This document shows positions 37,888-46,826 of a stretch of DNA of 64,000 bases, piece by piece. Origin of the DNA: Streptococcus mitis. GTDB lineage: Bacteria; Bacillota; Bacilli; Lactobacillales; Streptococcaceae. A program made the translations under genes and the position numbers. Position 1 is the stretch's first letter; every line of letters starts with the position of its first letter. The stretch lies in contig NZ_CAMIAF010000009.1 in assembly GCF_946190375.1 (NCBI RefSeq), positions 1 through 64,000 of the forward strand. Reading direction: 5' to 3'. Below the pieces are notes generated by a model. That model saw only the letters and a list, made by a program, of their open reading frames with translations, was not told where the DNA came from and searched no databases.

Positions 37888-38269
37888 ATGCAACTCCAAC
37901 AACTAGGCTAAAGCCAGCTTGTCTCAAAGTATTTTCAGCATCCATAGACAAATTGAATTGCTGACCTGCTGATGTGCTTTGTGAGGTGCTATAAGAGATT
38001 GATGTACGGCCAATAGAGACACTATTGGCTAGCTGTTTGTCATCAGCTGACATAATACCAGAGGCATCGAGATAGGCGATTTGAAAACCCATAGCAAGCT
38101 TAACAGCATCTTTTCGATAGGCAATTTCTTTTTCAAAGTCAATGCCTTTCTGATAAAAACCGTTAGTGTATAGGTCAATCGCTATCTTTGCCCTACTTGC
38201 CAATTTTTCAAAGTTTGTAACCTCATCAAAACCTAGCTTAGTAAATTCATCTTGTGTTAAATAAGTCAT
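37877..38269 (-). CDS. head-tail connector (adaptor) protein
   Basis: 130 residues, mainly helical (MTYLTQDEFTKLGFDEV; RKDAVKLAMGFQIAYLDASG), with a Ser/Thr/Gln-rich segment. Size, order and composition match gp6/gp15-type adaptors that bind the portal. No enzyme motif. Starts with GGGAGG upstream. Confidence 0.68.
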   Translation of the reverse strand: MTYLTQDEFTKLGFDEVTNFEKLASRAKIAIDLYTNGFYQKGIDFEKEIAYRKDAVKLAMGFQIAYLDASGIMSADDKQLANSVSIGRTSISYSTSQSTSAGQQFNLSMDAENTLRQAGFSLVVGVAYDR

Positions 38270-38311
38270 GCGTAACCTCCCTTAAAAATAAAGGGTGTTG
38301 CCACCCCTTAT

Positions 38312-38506
38312 TTATTCAGCCTGCTCAAATTGTGTGGGCACATCTTCTACAAGCTCTAAAACTGCATCGACATCTGGAAATGTTTGCTTGAGGTCTTTAT
38401 TGACTTGATCGGCATAATTCGGTTCAAGCTCAACAAATTCTCCCTCTGTCACATAAATACCAGGTGTCTTTAAAATTAGGTTCTTAATTGCTTTATACTT
38501 AGCCAT
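38312..38506 (-). CDS. small phage protein between capsid and connector genes
   Basis: 64 residues, acidic C-terminus. The N-terminal part (MAKYKAIKNLILKTPGIYVTEGE) resembles the short proteins found after the major capsid gene in this phage group. Role unknown. Its ATG overlaps the stop of the next small gene as TAATG. Confidence 0.7.
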   Translation of the reverse strand: MAKYKAIKNLILKTPGIYVTEGEFVELEPNYADQVNKDLKQTFPDVDAVLELVEDVPTQFEQAE

Positions 38507-38658
38507 TATTCTTTACCTTTATCCTTAGTTTCCTTTGGTGTTTCAAGCTCGCCACCATCTTCCACCAATTCCTCAAAGCCATCTGCCATAAGTTGCACCT
38601 CAAGCTCACTACCCTCTTGCACGGTATAAACTTGATTTTCTTTGATGTATTTCTTCAT
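38506..38658 (-). CDS. 50-residue phage protein downstream of the capsid gene
   Basis: Not recognised. Reads MKKYIKENQVYTVQEGSELE and then an acidic stretch ending KETKDKGKE, 50 residues. AGGAGGT is 5 bases before the ATG, and the stop overlaps the start of the next gene (TAATG), so translation is well supported despite the small size. It shares the general layout (short basic head, acidic tail) with its neighbour, so the two may be related. Confidence 0.75.
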   Translation of the reverse strand: MKKYIKENQVYTVQEGSELEVQLMADGFEELVEDGGELETPKETKDKGKE

Positions 38659-38668
38659 CTTCTACCTC

Positions 38669-39541
38669 CTATGCTGATTTATGTGAAACGTAAATCCCAT
38701 CTTCTTGAGATTTCAAGACAAACAAGTCATGGTACAAACGGTTTTGGTATAGGTAACCATCACCCTCTGTGTGTTGCCCAGGAGCAAAGAGATAGATAGA
38801 GTTAAATTTAGCTTTGGCAATGATAGCTGTCTTAGCCACGATCAAGAAATTGATATCTTTACCGCCACCAGCTTTCACAAATCCAGTTGTGAAATCAAAT
38901 TGAGTTTTGAAACGTGCATCATCCCAAACCTCGATAAGTTGCACTCCATCTAGCGATGTTACACGTGTGTCAATTCCTTGAGGTGATGTAGTAGCGATTG
39001 CGCGTGTAAAGTCTTTAGCACGCTCTAGGGCATCCATTACCTCGCTAGATACATACATGACAAGGTTTGATGCTCCATATTTACGCATTGGCAAAATAGC
39101 AGCTTTCAAGATTCCATAGACATTCTCCGGTGTAATGCTATCTTCTTGTTTGAAATGATGACCATTAATTGCAGCTGTTGCAATTTTAGAAAAGCGGTAA
39201 GCATCAACTTCTGGTGTTGCATGTTCTGAAATGAATGTATTTGAGATGTTAGCAACTGAAAGCTCTTGGTTTGTTTCGTCAACATCTGCTGTATCAACAA
39301 AAAACTCAACATCTCGGTCAAATCCAAGAGTATAAACGTTTTTATCGTTTGATACTGTACCTGAGTTGTAACCCTTAGAGCGTGTATGTGCCTTATATCC
39401 TGTTACAGAGATTGTTGGCAATTCAAATGATTTTGCGCCGAGCCAATTTACTTTTGGCGTTTCAAGAATGGCAGTCAATGAGCCTTGCATGAGGCGTTTT
39501 TCAAACTGCCCCTCATGTTTTGTGATGTAATTGATTGACAT
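38669..39541 (-). CDS. major capsid protein
   Basis: 290 residues, HK97-fold-type capsid protein. It has FDRDVEFFVDTADVDE in the middle and a conserved C-terminal HDLFVLKSQEDGIYVSHKS. It forms the head shell. Directly follows the scaffold gene. Confidence 0.88.
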   Translation of the reverse strand: MSINYITKHEGQFEKRLMQGSLTAILETPKVNWLGAKSFELPTISVTGYKAHTRSKGYNSGTVSNDKNVYTLGFDRDVEFFVDTADVDETNQELSVANISNTFISEHATPEVDAYRFSKIATAAINGHHFKQEDSITPENVYGILKAAILPMRKYGASNLVMYVSSEVMDALERAKDFTRAIATTSPQGIDTRVTSLDGVQLIEVWDDARFKTQFDFTTGFVKAGGGKDINFLIVAKTAIIAKAKFNSIYLFAPGQHTEGDGYLYQNRLYHDLFVLKSQEDGIYVSHKSA

Positions 39542-39557
39542 CTACTATTCCTCCTTT

Positions 39558-40118
39558 TTATTCTGTTAGCCCTAATGCCTGTGCAAAGGCATCTGGTGCT
39601 GGGTCTGTTGCTGTTGGATTTCCAAACGCAACGATATTTGGGTTAGGCTTGCCATCTTCTTCTGCTTTAAAAAGATATGGGTCACTTTCCTTTAGACCAT
39701 TGAGGATGTCATCTAGTTTAGGTTTGCCACTGTCATCTAGTTCAATGGCATCAACATCAATAAACTTCATCAAGGTTGATGGATTGTGTGCTGTGGTATC
39801 TTTCAAAGCAAGGTTGATAGCATTCACCTTATTTGTTTTTGCCAGTTCATCAGCAGCCTCTTGTTTATACTTGTCATAATCCGCTTGCAATTTATCAATC
39901 GCCTCTTTTTGTTCAGCGCTGATACTTTCAAGCGATTTCAAGTGTTCAACTTGCTCCTCTGCTTTTTCTAACTGGCCTTTCAAACTATCTCGCTCTTTGG
40001 TGATAGTTTCCAAGGCTGATTTGTCCTCGTTGAGCTCTTTTCCTCGCAAGGCAAAGACTGATTTAGCCTGTTCCTCTGTCAATCCAAGTTTGAGTAGTTC
40101 CTCTGTTGTAAATGCCAT
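39558..40118 (-). CDS. phage capsid scaffolding protein (Gp20-type)
   Basis: 186 residues, almost wholly coiled coil in the first two thirds (LETITKERDSLKGQLEKAEEQ...) and a C-terminal FGNPTATDPAPDAFAQALGL tail that would contact the capsid protein. The ATG at 40118 has AAGGAGG upstream, so the longer GTG reading from 40157 is rejected. About 145 bases of non-coding DNA separate it from the MuF gene. Confidence 0.85.
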   Translation of the reverse strand: MAFTTEELLKLGLTEEQAKSVFALRGKELNEDKSALETITKERDSLKGQLEKAEEQVEHLKSLESISAEQKEAIDKLQADYDKYKQEAADELAKTNKVNAINLALKDTTAHNPSTLMKFIDVDAIELDDSGKPKLDDILNGLKESDPYLFKAEEDGKPNPNIVAFGNPTATDPAPDAFAQALGLTE

Positions 40119-40263
40119 TTGTACCTCCTTAGTTCTTTTTAGGTGGACAACTCCCACCGAAAAGCAAAATATTATTTACTATTTCAGTTTACTTTGGATG
40201 GAATGGGATTTTTTACGGTTTTAGGCACAAAAAAAGAGGGTTGTTTAGTAACCCTCTTGATAA

Positions 40264-41412
40264 TTAGATATATGCTCTTTCTCTACTGTAATCACGGCTT
40301 AAAAATTCGTGTTGTTCTACAAGAGCTCTTATTTTCCCTTGATAAGCTCTAACTTTTAGCCTCTCAGCTTGTATCAGATCATCATCACCCAATGTACTAG
40401 CATAGTGCAATCTTTCTTTATGATGCTTGATATTGCGCTCTAAGGCTCTTTGTTTAGCCTCGATGCGTGCATTTTCTTCTGCCTGTTCTGGCGTTAGGTC
40501 TTTCATATAGTCTGGCAAGTCTGGTATTTCATTTACTCCTACGATAAAAGGCGTAAGATAATGACCACAATGGACACCTAGACATCCCCCAGCAGTACCA
40601 AAACCATAATCTAGCAAACTATGAATAGTAAAGCCGTTTATTGTTCTGCCTTGACCTTTAGTGACAATCTTACCTTGCAATGGAGCACATGCAGCTCTAG
40701 CAGACGACTTGATAGAATAGTAAAAAGTATCTATCCCTAATTCCTCTGCAGGCCTCGTACGCATATCATTGTAAACCCTGTAAGTTGTCGTTTTGATAAT
40801 TGCTCTGGCATAGCTATCTGCTCGCCACTCTCTCCCTGCGCTGTCAGTAAATCCAGTAAAGCCCTTTTTTTGCCACGACATGATAGTATCATTTAATGCT
40901 CTATCACTCGTTTTAGTACCTGCTACCACTTGTGCTACTGTCTGCTCTACAACCGATTTGAAAACAGTCTGTATGCTTGCTGGTAATGTTGAATTGATAA
41001 GATTAAGGTCACTTATAGCTTGTTGAGTATAGGACTCAAGAGCATCAATTACACCATTTCTAACTTTGCCACTAGATTCTCTTTTTAAATCTTCCTCCAG
41101 TTGCTCCTTTGTGTCCTTATAGACCTTTAACCCCTCATTAGCAATAACTTCTCTCAAAAGACTTTCAGCAATTCCTGTACGCTCAACAATAATCTTTAAG
41201 TTCTCCTCATTCAGCATGTACATATCATTGAGCTTTTCTAGTTGCCATATATACGGATTTTTTGCAAGATCAGCATTGCCACGCTCTTTTAGTCGCTTTA
41301 TCATACTATCAAACAACTCAATTTGCATTTTAGAGTAAATATCACTCACGCCCTGCATGTGCAAAGAAAATCGCTGATCATTTAGAGTTGGCATCTTACG
41401 TTTATCAGTCAT
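40264..41412 (-). CDS. phage minor head protein (MuF / SPP1 gp7-like)
   Basis: 382 residues. The C-terminal half carries the head-morphogenesis fold (DTFYYSIKSSARAACAPLQGKIV; SLLDYGFGTAGGCLGVHCGHYLTPF). The long N-terminal part is helical. It is packaged with the capsid and interacts with the portal. ATG 41412 with AAGGAG at 6 bases is preferred over 41418. No toxin domain is fused to its C-terminus, which ends soon after the MuF domain in a coiled coil. Confidence 0.82.
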   Translation of the reverse strand: MTDKRKMPTLNDQRFSLHMQGVSDIYSKMQIELFDSMIKRLKERGNADLAKNPYIWQLEKLNDMYMLNEENLKIIVERTGIAESLLREVIANEGLKVYKDTKEQLEEDLKRESSGKVRNGVIDALESYTQQAISDLNLINSTLPASIQTVFKSVVEQTVAQVVAGTKTSDRALNDTIMSWQKKGFTGFTDSAGREWRADSYARAIIKTTTYRVYNDMRTRPAEELGIDTFYYSIKSSARAACAPLQGKIVTKGQGRTINGFTIHSLLDYGFGTAGGCLGVHCGHYLTPFIVGVNEIPDLPDYMKDLTPEQAEENARIEAKQRALERNIKHHKERLHYASTLGDDDLIQAERLKVRAYQGKIRALVEQHEFLSRDYSRERAYI

Positions 41413-41453
41413 TCTCAACTCCTTATGTGTCGTTTATTGTAATTTATAGCAGT

Positions 41454-43010
41454 TTATAGCTCTCCCTCTTCTGCTTTCTTCTCTGTTTTTCCATACAAAG
41501 CCAGTTCTGCATCACTCTCTGGTGGTAACTCTCCATTGATTTCAGCAAGTTCTTTCTCTGCTTCTTCATTTGTGATGTTCAATACTTTAGCAATACCTCT
41601 TTTCTGTGTCGCAAATCCAGCTGCTACCATCTTCATCCAGTAATCAAGCTCTGCATGCCTATCAGTAAATACACCATCATCCAAATTAACTGAAATATCA
41701 TCAAGCTCTGGAATTTCTCCGCTGTAAACCCCTACTGCTTTACCAAGTTCACACATTGAAACACAAAGCTCTTTGATAGCTTGCTCAACAAGTGCAACAA
41801 TGCTATTTCGCATTTGATAGGTGTCTGAGTTCTCGCTGACGATTTCTGTTGCTGTCTTTACTCCTTGCCCATCAAAGGTAAACATGCCACTTGATACACC
41901 AATCTGCATTTCAAAGAGCTTCAAACCCTCTGAAATGGCTGAAATATAATCTGATGAGCGGATAGGAGTTGTAAGGTCAATAATGCTACCACTATCCATA
42001 TTGCCTGCTCCTACTTGCATGTAAACATTTTGGTCAGTATCAAAACGTCGCTTAAATTTGATTTCACCGTGGATATCTTGTACTTTGAGTTGCGTTATTT
42101 GCTCAGGCACAATCACGCGCCTTTGACCCATTTTAATTTCCCACATAAATTCATCGTACGTGCGATTGATAAAATCAATAGTGGTCTTGGCGTTATCAAA
42201 GATAGATAAACCAAGAGGGCTGTTGATATCCTTGTTATTCATCCCTGGTGTCTTGAGATAAACAAACAATGGGCGTGATAGTCCTTGTATCGTTGTTACT
42301 GGTTGCAAGTCAGGATATAGCTCACTCAAATTTACACGATCACCCAGCGTGCCGTCTGATGTTGATTTGTAAAGCTCGTTAGTAATGCGGTATAGGTTCT
42401 TATCCTTTGTACTCCCTACCTCTTTGCCATCTTGAGTTACCCACTCATGAAACTCAACTAACGTATAATATACATTCTTTTTGCTCTCTGACTTAATTGT
42501 CTTTGTGAGGATTGCCGCACTTGATACATCCTGTGTATTGCTTTGTAATGGCAAAAATACTGGTGCTTGAATAAATGCCACTCTAACCTTATCTCCATCA
42601 ATATAAGGTCTCATAGCAAGCCCACCCAAAGCCAGACAACTCTCTAAATATCGCTCAAAGTTTTTGTTAAAGCGATCATTGCCTAGCATATTATCAAGAA
42701 AATTATTTAGTGTCTCATCCTCTGCTGTAATTGCCGCTTGCTCGTTGTAAACAAGGCTGGCAATCTTTTTAGCTGCAGTTCGTGCAATCGGTAAGTGTTG
42801 TATCTTTCTACGCTTTCTGTCGCCATCGGTGTTGATGTACTCCACATCATCAAATTTAGATTGATAGTAAGCTAGATTGAGCTGTATCCTGTTAAATTCG
42901 GATTGTGTTACAGCTACCTTTGGGTGCTCCAAGATACTGTTTAGGTTCGATGTTTCCATGTTATACCTCCCACGGTTGAAAAAGTCTTTTACTTTTTGAA
43001 TTAAGTTCAT
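41454..43010 (-). CDS. phage portal protein (SPP1 gp6 type)
   Basis: 518 residues. Dodecameric gatekeeper for DNA entry and exit. N-terminus MNLIQKVKDFFNRGRYNM, then RIQLNLAYYQSKFDDV and AFIQAPVFLPL typical of streptococcal portals. AAGGAGGGCAACA precedes the ATG. Sits between terL and the MuF gene as in related phages. Confidence 0.9.
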   Translation of the reverse strand: MNLIQKVKDFFNRGRYNMETSNLNSILEHPKVAVTQSEFNRIQLNLAYYQSKFDDVEYINTDGDRKRRKIQHLPIARTAAKKIASLVYNEQAAITAEDETLNNFLDNMLGNDRFNKNFERYLESCLALGGLAMRPYIDGDKVRVAFIQAPVFLPLQSNTQDVSSAAILTKTIKSESKKNVYYTLVEFHEWVTQDGKEVGSTKDKNLYRITNELYKSTSDGTLGDRVNLSELYPDLQPVTTIQGLSRPLFVYLKTPGMNNKDINSPLGLSIFDNAKTTIDFINRTYDEFMWEIKMGQRRVIVPEQITQLKVQDIHGEIKFKRRFDTDQNVYMQVGAGNMDSGSIIDLTTPIRSSDYISAISEGLKLFEMQIGVSSGMFTFDGQGVKTATEIVSENSDTYQMRNSIVALVEQAIKELCVSMCELGKAVGVYSGEIPELDDISVNLDDGVFTDRHAELDYWMKMVAAGFATQKRGIAKVLNITNEEAEKELAEINGELPPESDAELALYGKTEKKAEEGEL

Positions 43011-43021
43011 TGTTGCCCTCC

Positions 43022-44335
43022 TTATGAATTACCAACACGCAAACCAAGTATCTTAGAATTGTCTAGTATAAAATACTGGGCAACATCGCATGTATGGTCA
43101 TCATCTTTGATGACATTTGGGCTATCAGACTGCAGTGTCTTTTCATCCCATCTGTACATCTTATGTTCTTCAATAAATACCTTGTTATTCTCTGTATCAA
43201 GATAATAAAAGCGACCTTGTGCTAATAATGATTGGAATGTATCAATCATTGTCACTTTCTTCAATTTAGCCACTGGATGCCATCTAATACCGAAATCAAG
43301 ATACATCTGGTTTCTCAATGCTCCCTCTGCGCTATCAATCGTATATTGCAAAATAGGTACTCTGTACTTACTGACAACGGATTGTATAAAGCTGTTGATG
43401 TCCTGTGATAGTTGGCTAGGTGCTTTCTTTATCACTTGACCAGCTGGTGAATAATACCAGGTATCAAGTAAGATAACCTTACTTTTAGCAGTTATCCCAA
43501 AAGCACAACATGCAGTAGCTGACTGCTGATGCCCACCGTCCAATGCAAAAGATATACCTATCAGCCTATCATCACTAGGCAAAGCATCTAACGGGTGAAA
43601 TGTACTCATGTTATAGATATTATTCCCTAAACCAACTGACTCACCTAGATAGACATACCTGTAATAATCATAGTCATTCTTTTTTATACGCTCGATATCA
43701 GCCAACATCTGATCATTTACAAATCCTAACTCATCATCAAGATAAGTGCTAGAATGGCATAAGTAATTATCTTGCGTATTCATTTCCTCATACCACTCAT
43801 TTATCCAACTGTACGGATTGATAGGAGGGTTATATGACCAAAAGATTTTAACAAATTGAGCGCGTGGATGTTTTTGGCGCATAAATGTAATGTTGGTCTG
43901 GTCAAATTCTTCTGCGCTTGAAAATTCAGCAGCCTCTTCATACCAAACGGCAATAATATTCCCAATGTTGTTGGATTTCAACTTTTGGTAGTCATCGAGG
44001 CCGTAAAAATAAAATGTTGAGCCTGTCTTTTTGTGACTTATCTTAAATGGGCTGACTGTCATCTTAAAACGACTAGTTAGACCAAACAACGACAATCCCC
44101 ATTGGATTTGATTATACACACTATCACGGATTGTATTAGCTACTTTACGGATAATGACAATATTGGCAGTTTCACCCCTTATGATGTACCAAGTCATCAT
44201 GACAATCAGCTTTAAGGTAATAACTGATGATTTGAATGAGTTTCGCCCACCTTTCAAAATGTTGTAAGGTTTCTTAGATTTCCAAACACTCTTGAAATGA
44301 GGATTGACATTTTTTTGAATATCAATTATCTTCAT
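43022..44335 (-). CDS. terL: terminase large subunit
   Basis: 437 residues. ATPase and nuclease that packages phage DNA. Walker A-like GGRNSFKS at about 29-36 (Phe replaces the usual Gly before Lys), Walker B with IIAVWYEEAAEF near 140, and nuclease acidic residues in ISFALDGG and YTIDSAEG. ATG 44335 is selected for its GGGAGG site; it overlaps the end of terS by 14 bases. Confidence 0.92.
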   Translation of the reverse strand: MKIIDIQKNVNPHFKSVWKSKKPYNILKGGRNSFKSSVITLKLIVMMTWYIIRGETANIVIIRKVANTIRDSVYNQIQWGLSLFGLTSRFKMTVSPFKISHKKTGSTFYFYGLDDYQKLKSNNIGNIIAVWYEEAAEFSSAEEFDQTNITFMRQKHPRAQFVKIFWSYNPPINPYSWINEWYEEMNTQDNYLCHSSTYLDDELGFVNDQMLADIERIKKNDYDYYRYVYLGESVGLGNNIYNMSTFHPLDALPSDDRLIGISFALDGGHQQSATACCAFGITAKSKVILLDTWYYSPAGQVIKKAPSQLSQDINSFIQSVVSKYRVPILQYTIDSAEGALRNQMYLDFGIRWHPVAKLKKVTMIDTFQSLLAQGRFYYLDTENNKVFIEEHKMYRWDEKTLQSDSPNVIKDDDHTCDVAQYFILDNSKILGLRVGNS

Positions 44336-44801
44336 CGTCACCCTCCCAACTATCAATAATTGTGATGGTGTCATCTTCCATTTGTGTATCTATCAACTGT
44401 GATTTTAATTTCTCAATCTCAAGCTCTAGTTTTTCAGATTGTTTAGCTGTTGGATATCGTTTCAAGATTTCAGTAATAGCTTTAATAACTGTTGCATTAT
44501 CTGCTTTCTTAATATGTCTTTCTACTTTTCCTGTTGTTGGATTAAGTATCAAAACCTCCTCATCTCGTTTACCTCTAGCGATTTCAGAAAGGATATAGAG
44601 CGCCTCTGTCGCATCCATGATATTTGACTTATGCAGCTCTTGCATCTGCTTATTTATGTACTCTTTTATCCCAACATTTCCCAACAGTTCAGTAATACGA
44701 TTATTGGCATAACTCTCACTATAACCAGCCTTAATTGCTGATTGATAGCCGTTTCCTGTCTTTATGTACTCATCTGCAAAGCGCCTCTGTCTTTCATTCA
44801 T
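44322..44801 (-). CDS. terS: terminase small subunit
   Basis: 159 residues with an N-terminal helix-turn-helix of the Terminase_2 family (MNERQRRFADEYIKTGNGYQ, SAIKAGYSESYANNRITELL), a central oligomerisation region and a C-terminal coiled coil. It recognises the packaging site. First gene of the late operon, preceded by AAAGGAGG and a leader hairpin. Confidence 0.9.
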   Translation of the reverse strand: MNERQRRFADEYIKTGNGYQSAIKAGYSESYANNRITELLGNVGIKEYINKQMQELHKSNIMDATEALYILSEIARGKRDEEVLILNPTTGKVERHIKKADNATVIKAITEILKRYPTAKQSEKLELEIEKLKSQLIDTQMEDDTITIIDSWEGDDEDN

Positions 44802-44819
44802 TCGCTACCTCCTTTCCAA

Positions 44820-44851
44820 CAAAAAAATCACAAGTATTGCTACTCATGATT
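44820..44851 (-). terminator. hairpin with T-run in the terS leader
   Basis: On the minus strand an 11-pair stem AATCATGAGTA / TACTTGTGATT with a GCAA loop is followed by a T7 run, immediately before the terS ribosome-binding site. It looks like a terminator or attenuator at the head of the late operon. Confidence 0.6.
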
Positions 44852-44906
44852 TCATTTTATATGCTAAAAGAGGGGATGTTTTACTGTTATTTTTGATTTA
44901 AGGCGC

Positions 44907-44930
44907 AAAAAAAGCCCCAATTAAGGGGCT
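44907..44930 (-). terminator. intrinsic terminator after the tRNA-like element
   Basis: Minus-strand AGCCCC, 6-base AT loop, GGGGCT followed by T7. Strong. It ends the middle transcript about 10 bases after the tRNA-like sequence. Confidence 0.85.
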
Positions 44931-44940
44931 AAGATGTAAC

Positions 44941-45008
44941 GTAGTAGCCCGGATTCGAACCGGATTCTCCTCCATCAAGGCGTAATCCCTATATACTACT
45001 CCCTACGT
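44941..45008 (-). ncRNA. tRNA-like element (T-arm and acceptor present, D-arm not found)
   Basis: On the minus strand a perfect T-arm TCCGG-TTCGAAT-CCGGG is followed by CTACTAC, which pairs with GTAGTA(T) about 35 bases upstream, and by a discriminator base. The distance between the acceptor strand and the T-stem (28 bases) is too short for both a D-arm and an anticodon arm. A GGATT/AATCC hairpin can form instead. CCA is not encoded. It overlaps the stop of the gene to its right. It may be a truncated phage tRNA or a structured mRNA end. Confidence 0.35.
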
Positions 45009-45406
45009 TTCTTAGTGTAATTATACCACTCCTTTTTGACTTTTTCAACAAGTTTACGCTCTTTTGGCGTCAAATTGGTTGCGCCCTTTTTGCTTTTCTC
45101 ATGTTCTGCATGATTATAGCCGTGATGAGCATGTGGTTTCATACCTTTATGCACATGATCTAAGTCAATTTGCTTATTACGCTTATTTTTTGTATCAAAA
45201 TAAACAATACTCTTGGGTGTGTTTTTGTTCTTGTCAATAAGTACGTAAACTCTACCTTTTGTCATCGTTTCCATTGGAGTCTTTTGTGACCCTTGCTCGT
45301 TTTGAGTAACAAACTTTATATTGCCTACTTTATGTACAGTCTTATATTCTGTGCCATATTTCTTCTTTTTGTCGCTCATTCCAGAGCTTGCCCCTCTACC
45401 GCCCAT
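44996..45406 (-). CDS. phage protein with MGGRGASSG N-terminus, function unknown
   Basis: 136 residues. The Gly-Arg-Gly-Ala-Ser-Ser-Gly start is shared by a group of phage and mobile-element proteins of unknown role, often near terminase genes. The body is strongly basic with a His-rich stretch (HVHKGMKPHAHHGYNHAEH) that could bind metal. It overlaps the DUF4417 gene by 31 bases, and its stop lies inside the tRNA-like element. Not obviously an enzyme. Confidence 0.7.
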   Translation of the reverse strand: MGGRGASSGMSDKKKKYGTEYKTVHKVGNIKFVTQNEQGSQKTPMETMTKGRVYVLIDKNKNTPKSIVYFDTKNKRNKQIDLDHVHKGMKPHAHHGYNHAEHEKSKKGATNLTPKERKLVEKVKKEWYNYTKKRRE

Positions 45407-46053
45407 TTATCCATCCTTTCTGTTGTGTCATTCCCAAAATAAACTACCTCGATACCTTTATAATCATAATCAACCTCACCACCATATACCAAAATACGCT
45501 TTGGCGCTATCTTTTTAATCATGGCATCTACTCCATCTTTCCACAATTCAAAGCGCTCTTTGCGTTGTTTTATGCCTACTGTACTGATGGCCACTGTGCT
45601 ATGTTTCGGCAAACCATCAAAGCAAAACTCATAACTTTCTGGACTTGACCATGATACAGTAGGTATGACTGTATAACCCCAATTCTGCATCATTTGGCCT
45701 ATCAATCTTGAGCGATAAGTATTCCAAAGTTGCATAGCTATTGGCATGTCTGTGTATAGGCTAAAATCTGGTGTAAGTACACAATCAAAATCAGCTAGTT
45801 TTTCTAAGTAAAAATCTGGGCGTTTCCAAATTCTTTCAAACTGATAATCATCTAAGAAAAAATGCACGGTAGCTGAATAGTCAGGTTTATTCAAAACATA
45901 GTTAAATCCCTGTAACTTTTTAGGAATATGATCAACTGGTTCAAGGATTGGCAAATTATATTTACCATCTGTGCGCGTGGCATCATAATCCAACAAATTA
46001 TACTGGTTAATAGTATTCTGTCTGTGATATGGTTTTGTTGTCAGATTGTCCAT
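45376..46053 (-). CDS. DUF4417 family protein
   Basis: 225 residues, resembling DUF4417 (FNYVLNKPDYSATVHFFLDDYQFERIWKRPD; LTPDFSLYTDMP; RILVYGGEVDYDYKG). These proteins occur in phages and integrative elements next to terminase or regulatory genes; function unknown. Good AGGAGG site. Confidence 0.78.
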   Translation of the reverse strand: MDNLTTKPYHRQNTINQYNLLDYDATRTDGKYNLPILEPVDHIPKKLQGFNYVLNKPDYSATVHFFLDDYQFERIWKRPDFYLEKLADFDCVLTPDFSLYTDMPIAMQLWNTYRSRLIGQMMQNWGYTVIPTVSWSSPESYEFCFDGLPKHSTVAISTVGIKQRKERFELWKDGVDAMIKKIAPKRILVYGGEVDYDYKGIEVVYFGNDTTERMDKWAVEGQALE

Positions 46054-46119
46054 ATTATCCTCCTAATAAAAAACCTATGTACCTTGATTATAGATACATA
46101 GGATAGGGTATTTTTACGG

Positions 46120-46500
46120 TTATTTAGATAGGGGGATGTGTTTGTAAGTTGAAACAAAATACTGATCAAACCATTTGTTGATATATGTGTACGCCGGGCT
46201 AGGACTTAGATATAAAATTTTCTGACACGCGCCAATCACATTGATACTTTCAAATACATAGACTTCTTTTATCGTTTTTAACATTTTTCTATCTGACTTC
46301 TCGATATATTCATCTGTTACAGTTTTCAGATTTACCAAAAATACAGACTGCTCAATATTATTCTCTAAAAATGCCTCATGTATCTTTTGCTCAAGGATGG
46401 TTCTTTCCGGATTTTTCTTATCCCTCAAAAAATACCACTTGAGCCAATTGATTTCTCTCCTATGGATAACAGATAATCGCTCTATTTTTTTCTTCGTCAT
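46120..46500 (-). CDS. putative late-transcription regulator (ArpU/RinA-like position)
   Basis: 126 residues, basic, with a C-terminal segment (FESINVIGACQKILYLSPSPAYTYINKWFDQYF) that resembles the sigma-like region-4 helix-turn-helix of phage late activators. Its place, last regulator before the packaging genes, is that of ArpU/RinA/DUF722-type activators. Family not certain. It may activate the late operon at 44.8 kb. Confidence 0.55.
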   Translation of the reverse strand: MTKKKIERLSVIHRREINWLKWYFLRDKKNPERTILEQKIHEAFLENNIEQSVFLVNLKTVTDEYIEKSDRKMLKTIKEVYVFESINVIGACQKILYLSPSPAYTYINKWFDQYFVSTYKHIPLSK

Positions 46501-46519
46501 CCATTACCTCCAAATCTCA

Positions 46520-46804
46520 CTAAATAAATAGACTGGCTAACCAAATTAAAAATGCACATGTAATGATTTTCGAAATACTGCTCTTTACAGCATACGAATA
46601 ATCCTCTTCAGATTCTTTTTTACTGGATAATACAGGCCAGATGAAAGATAGTAGTGCATCCATCCCTAATGCTTGCCAAACTGTAATTTTACTGACTGGA
46701 ATAATCGTTGTGATAATTTCATTCCAACCATACTGAACCACGAACGGTGATGCAACGATTACAAATAGCGCACCAATGATAATACCTGTTTTTTTAGATT
46801 TCAT
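46520..46804 (-). CDS. small phage membrane protein
   Basis: 94 residues from ATG 46804, which has GAGGAG upstream; the longer frame from 46843 overlaps the neighbour and lacks a site. Three hydrophobic segments (about 7-24, 38-57, 76-92) and a Lys-rich N-terminus. Not recognised; possibly a superinfection or membrane-associated accessory protein, but nothing shows this. Confidence 0.68.
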   Translation of the reverse strand: MKSKKTGIIIGALFVIVASPFVVQYGWNEIITTIIPVSKITVWQALGMDALLSFIWPVLSSKKESEEDYSYAVKSSISKIITCAFLIWLASLFI

Positions 46805-46826
46805 TTTTCTTCTCCTCATTAACTTT

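Noticed and set aside
40119-40157. N-terminal extension of the scaffold protein from GTG 40157
   Set aside because: ATG 40118 has a strong AAGGAGG site at the proper distance; the extension has none.
40264-41412. Toxin domain fused to the MuF head protein
   Set aside because: The protein ends in a coiled coil soon after the MuF domain; no nuclease or ADP-ribosyltransferase motif is seen.
44941-45008. Ordinary complete tRNA gene
   Set aside because: Only T-arm and acceptor stem can be formed; the remaining 28 bases cannot hold both a D-arm and an anticodon arm, so no amino acid identity is assigned.
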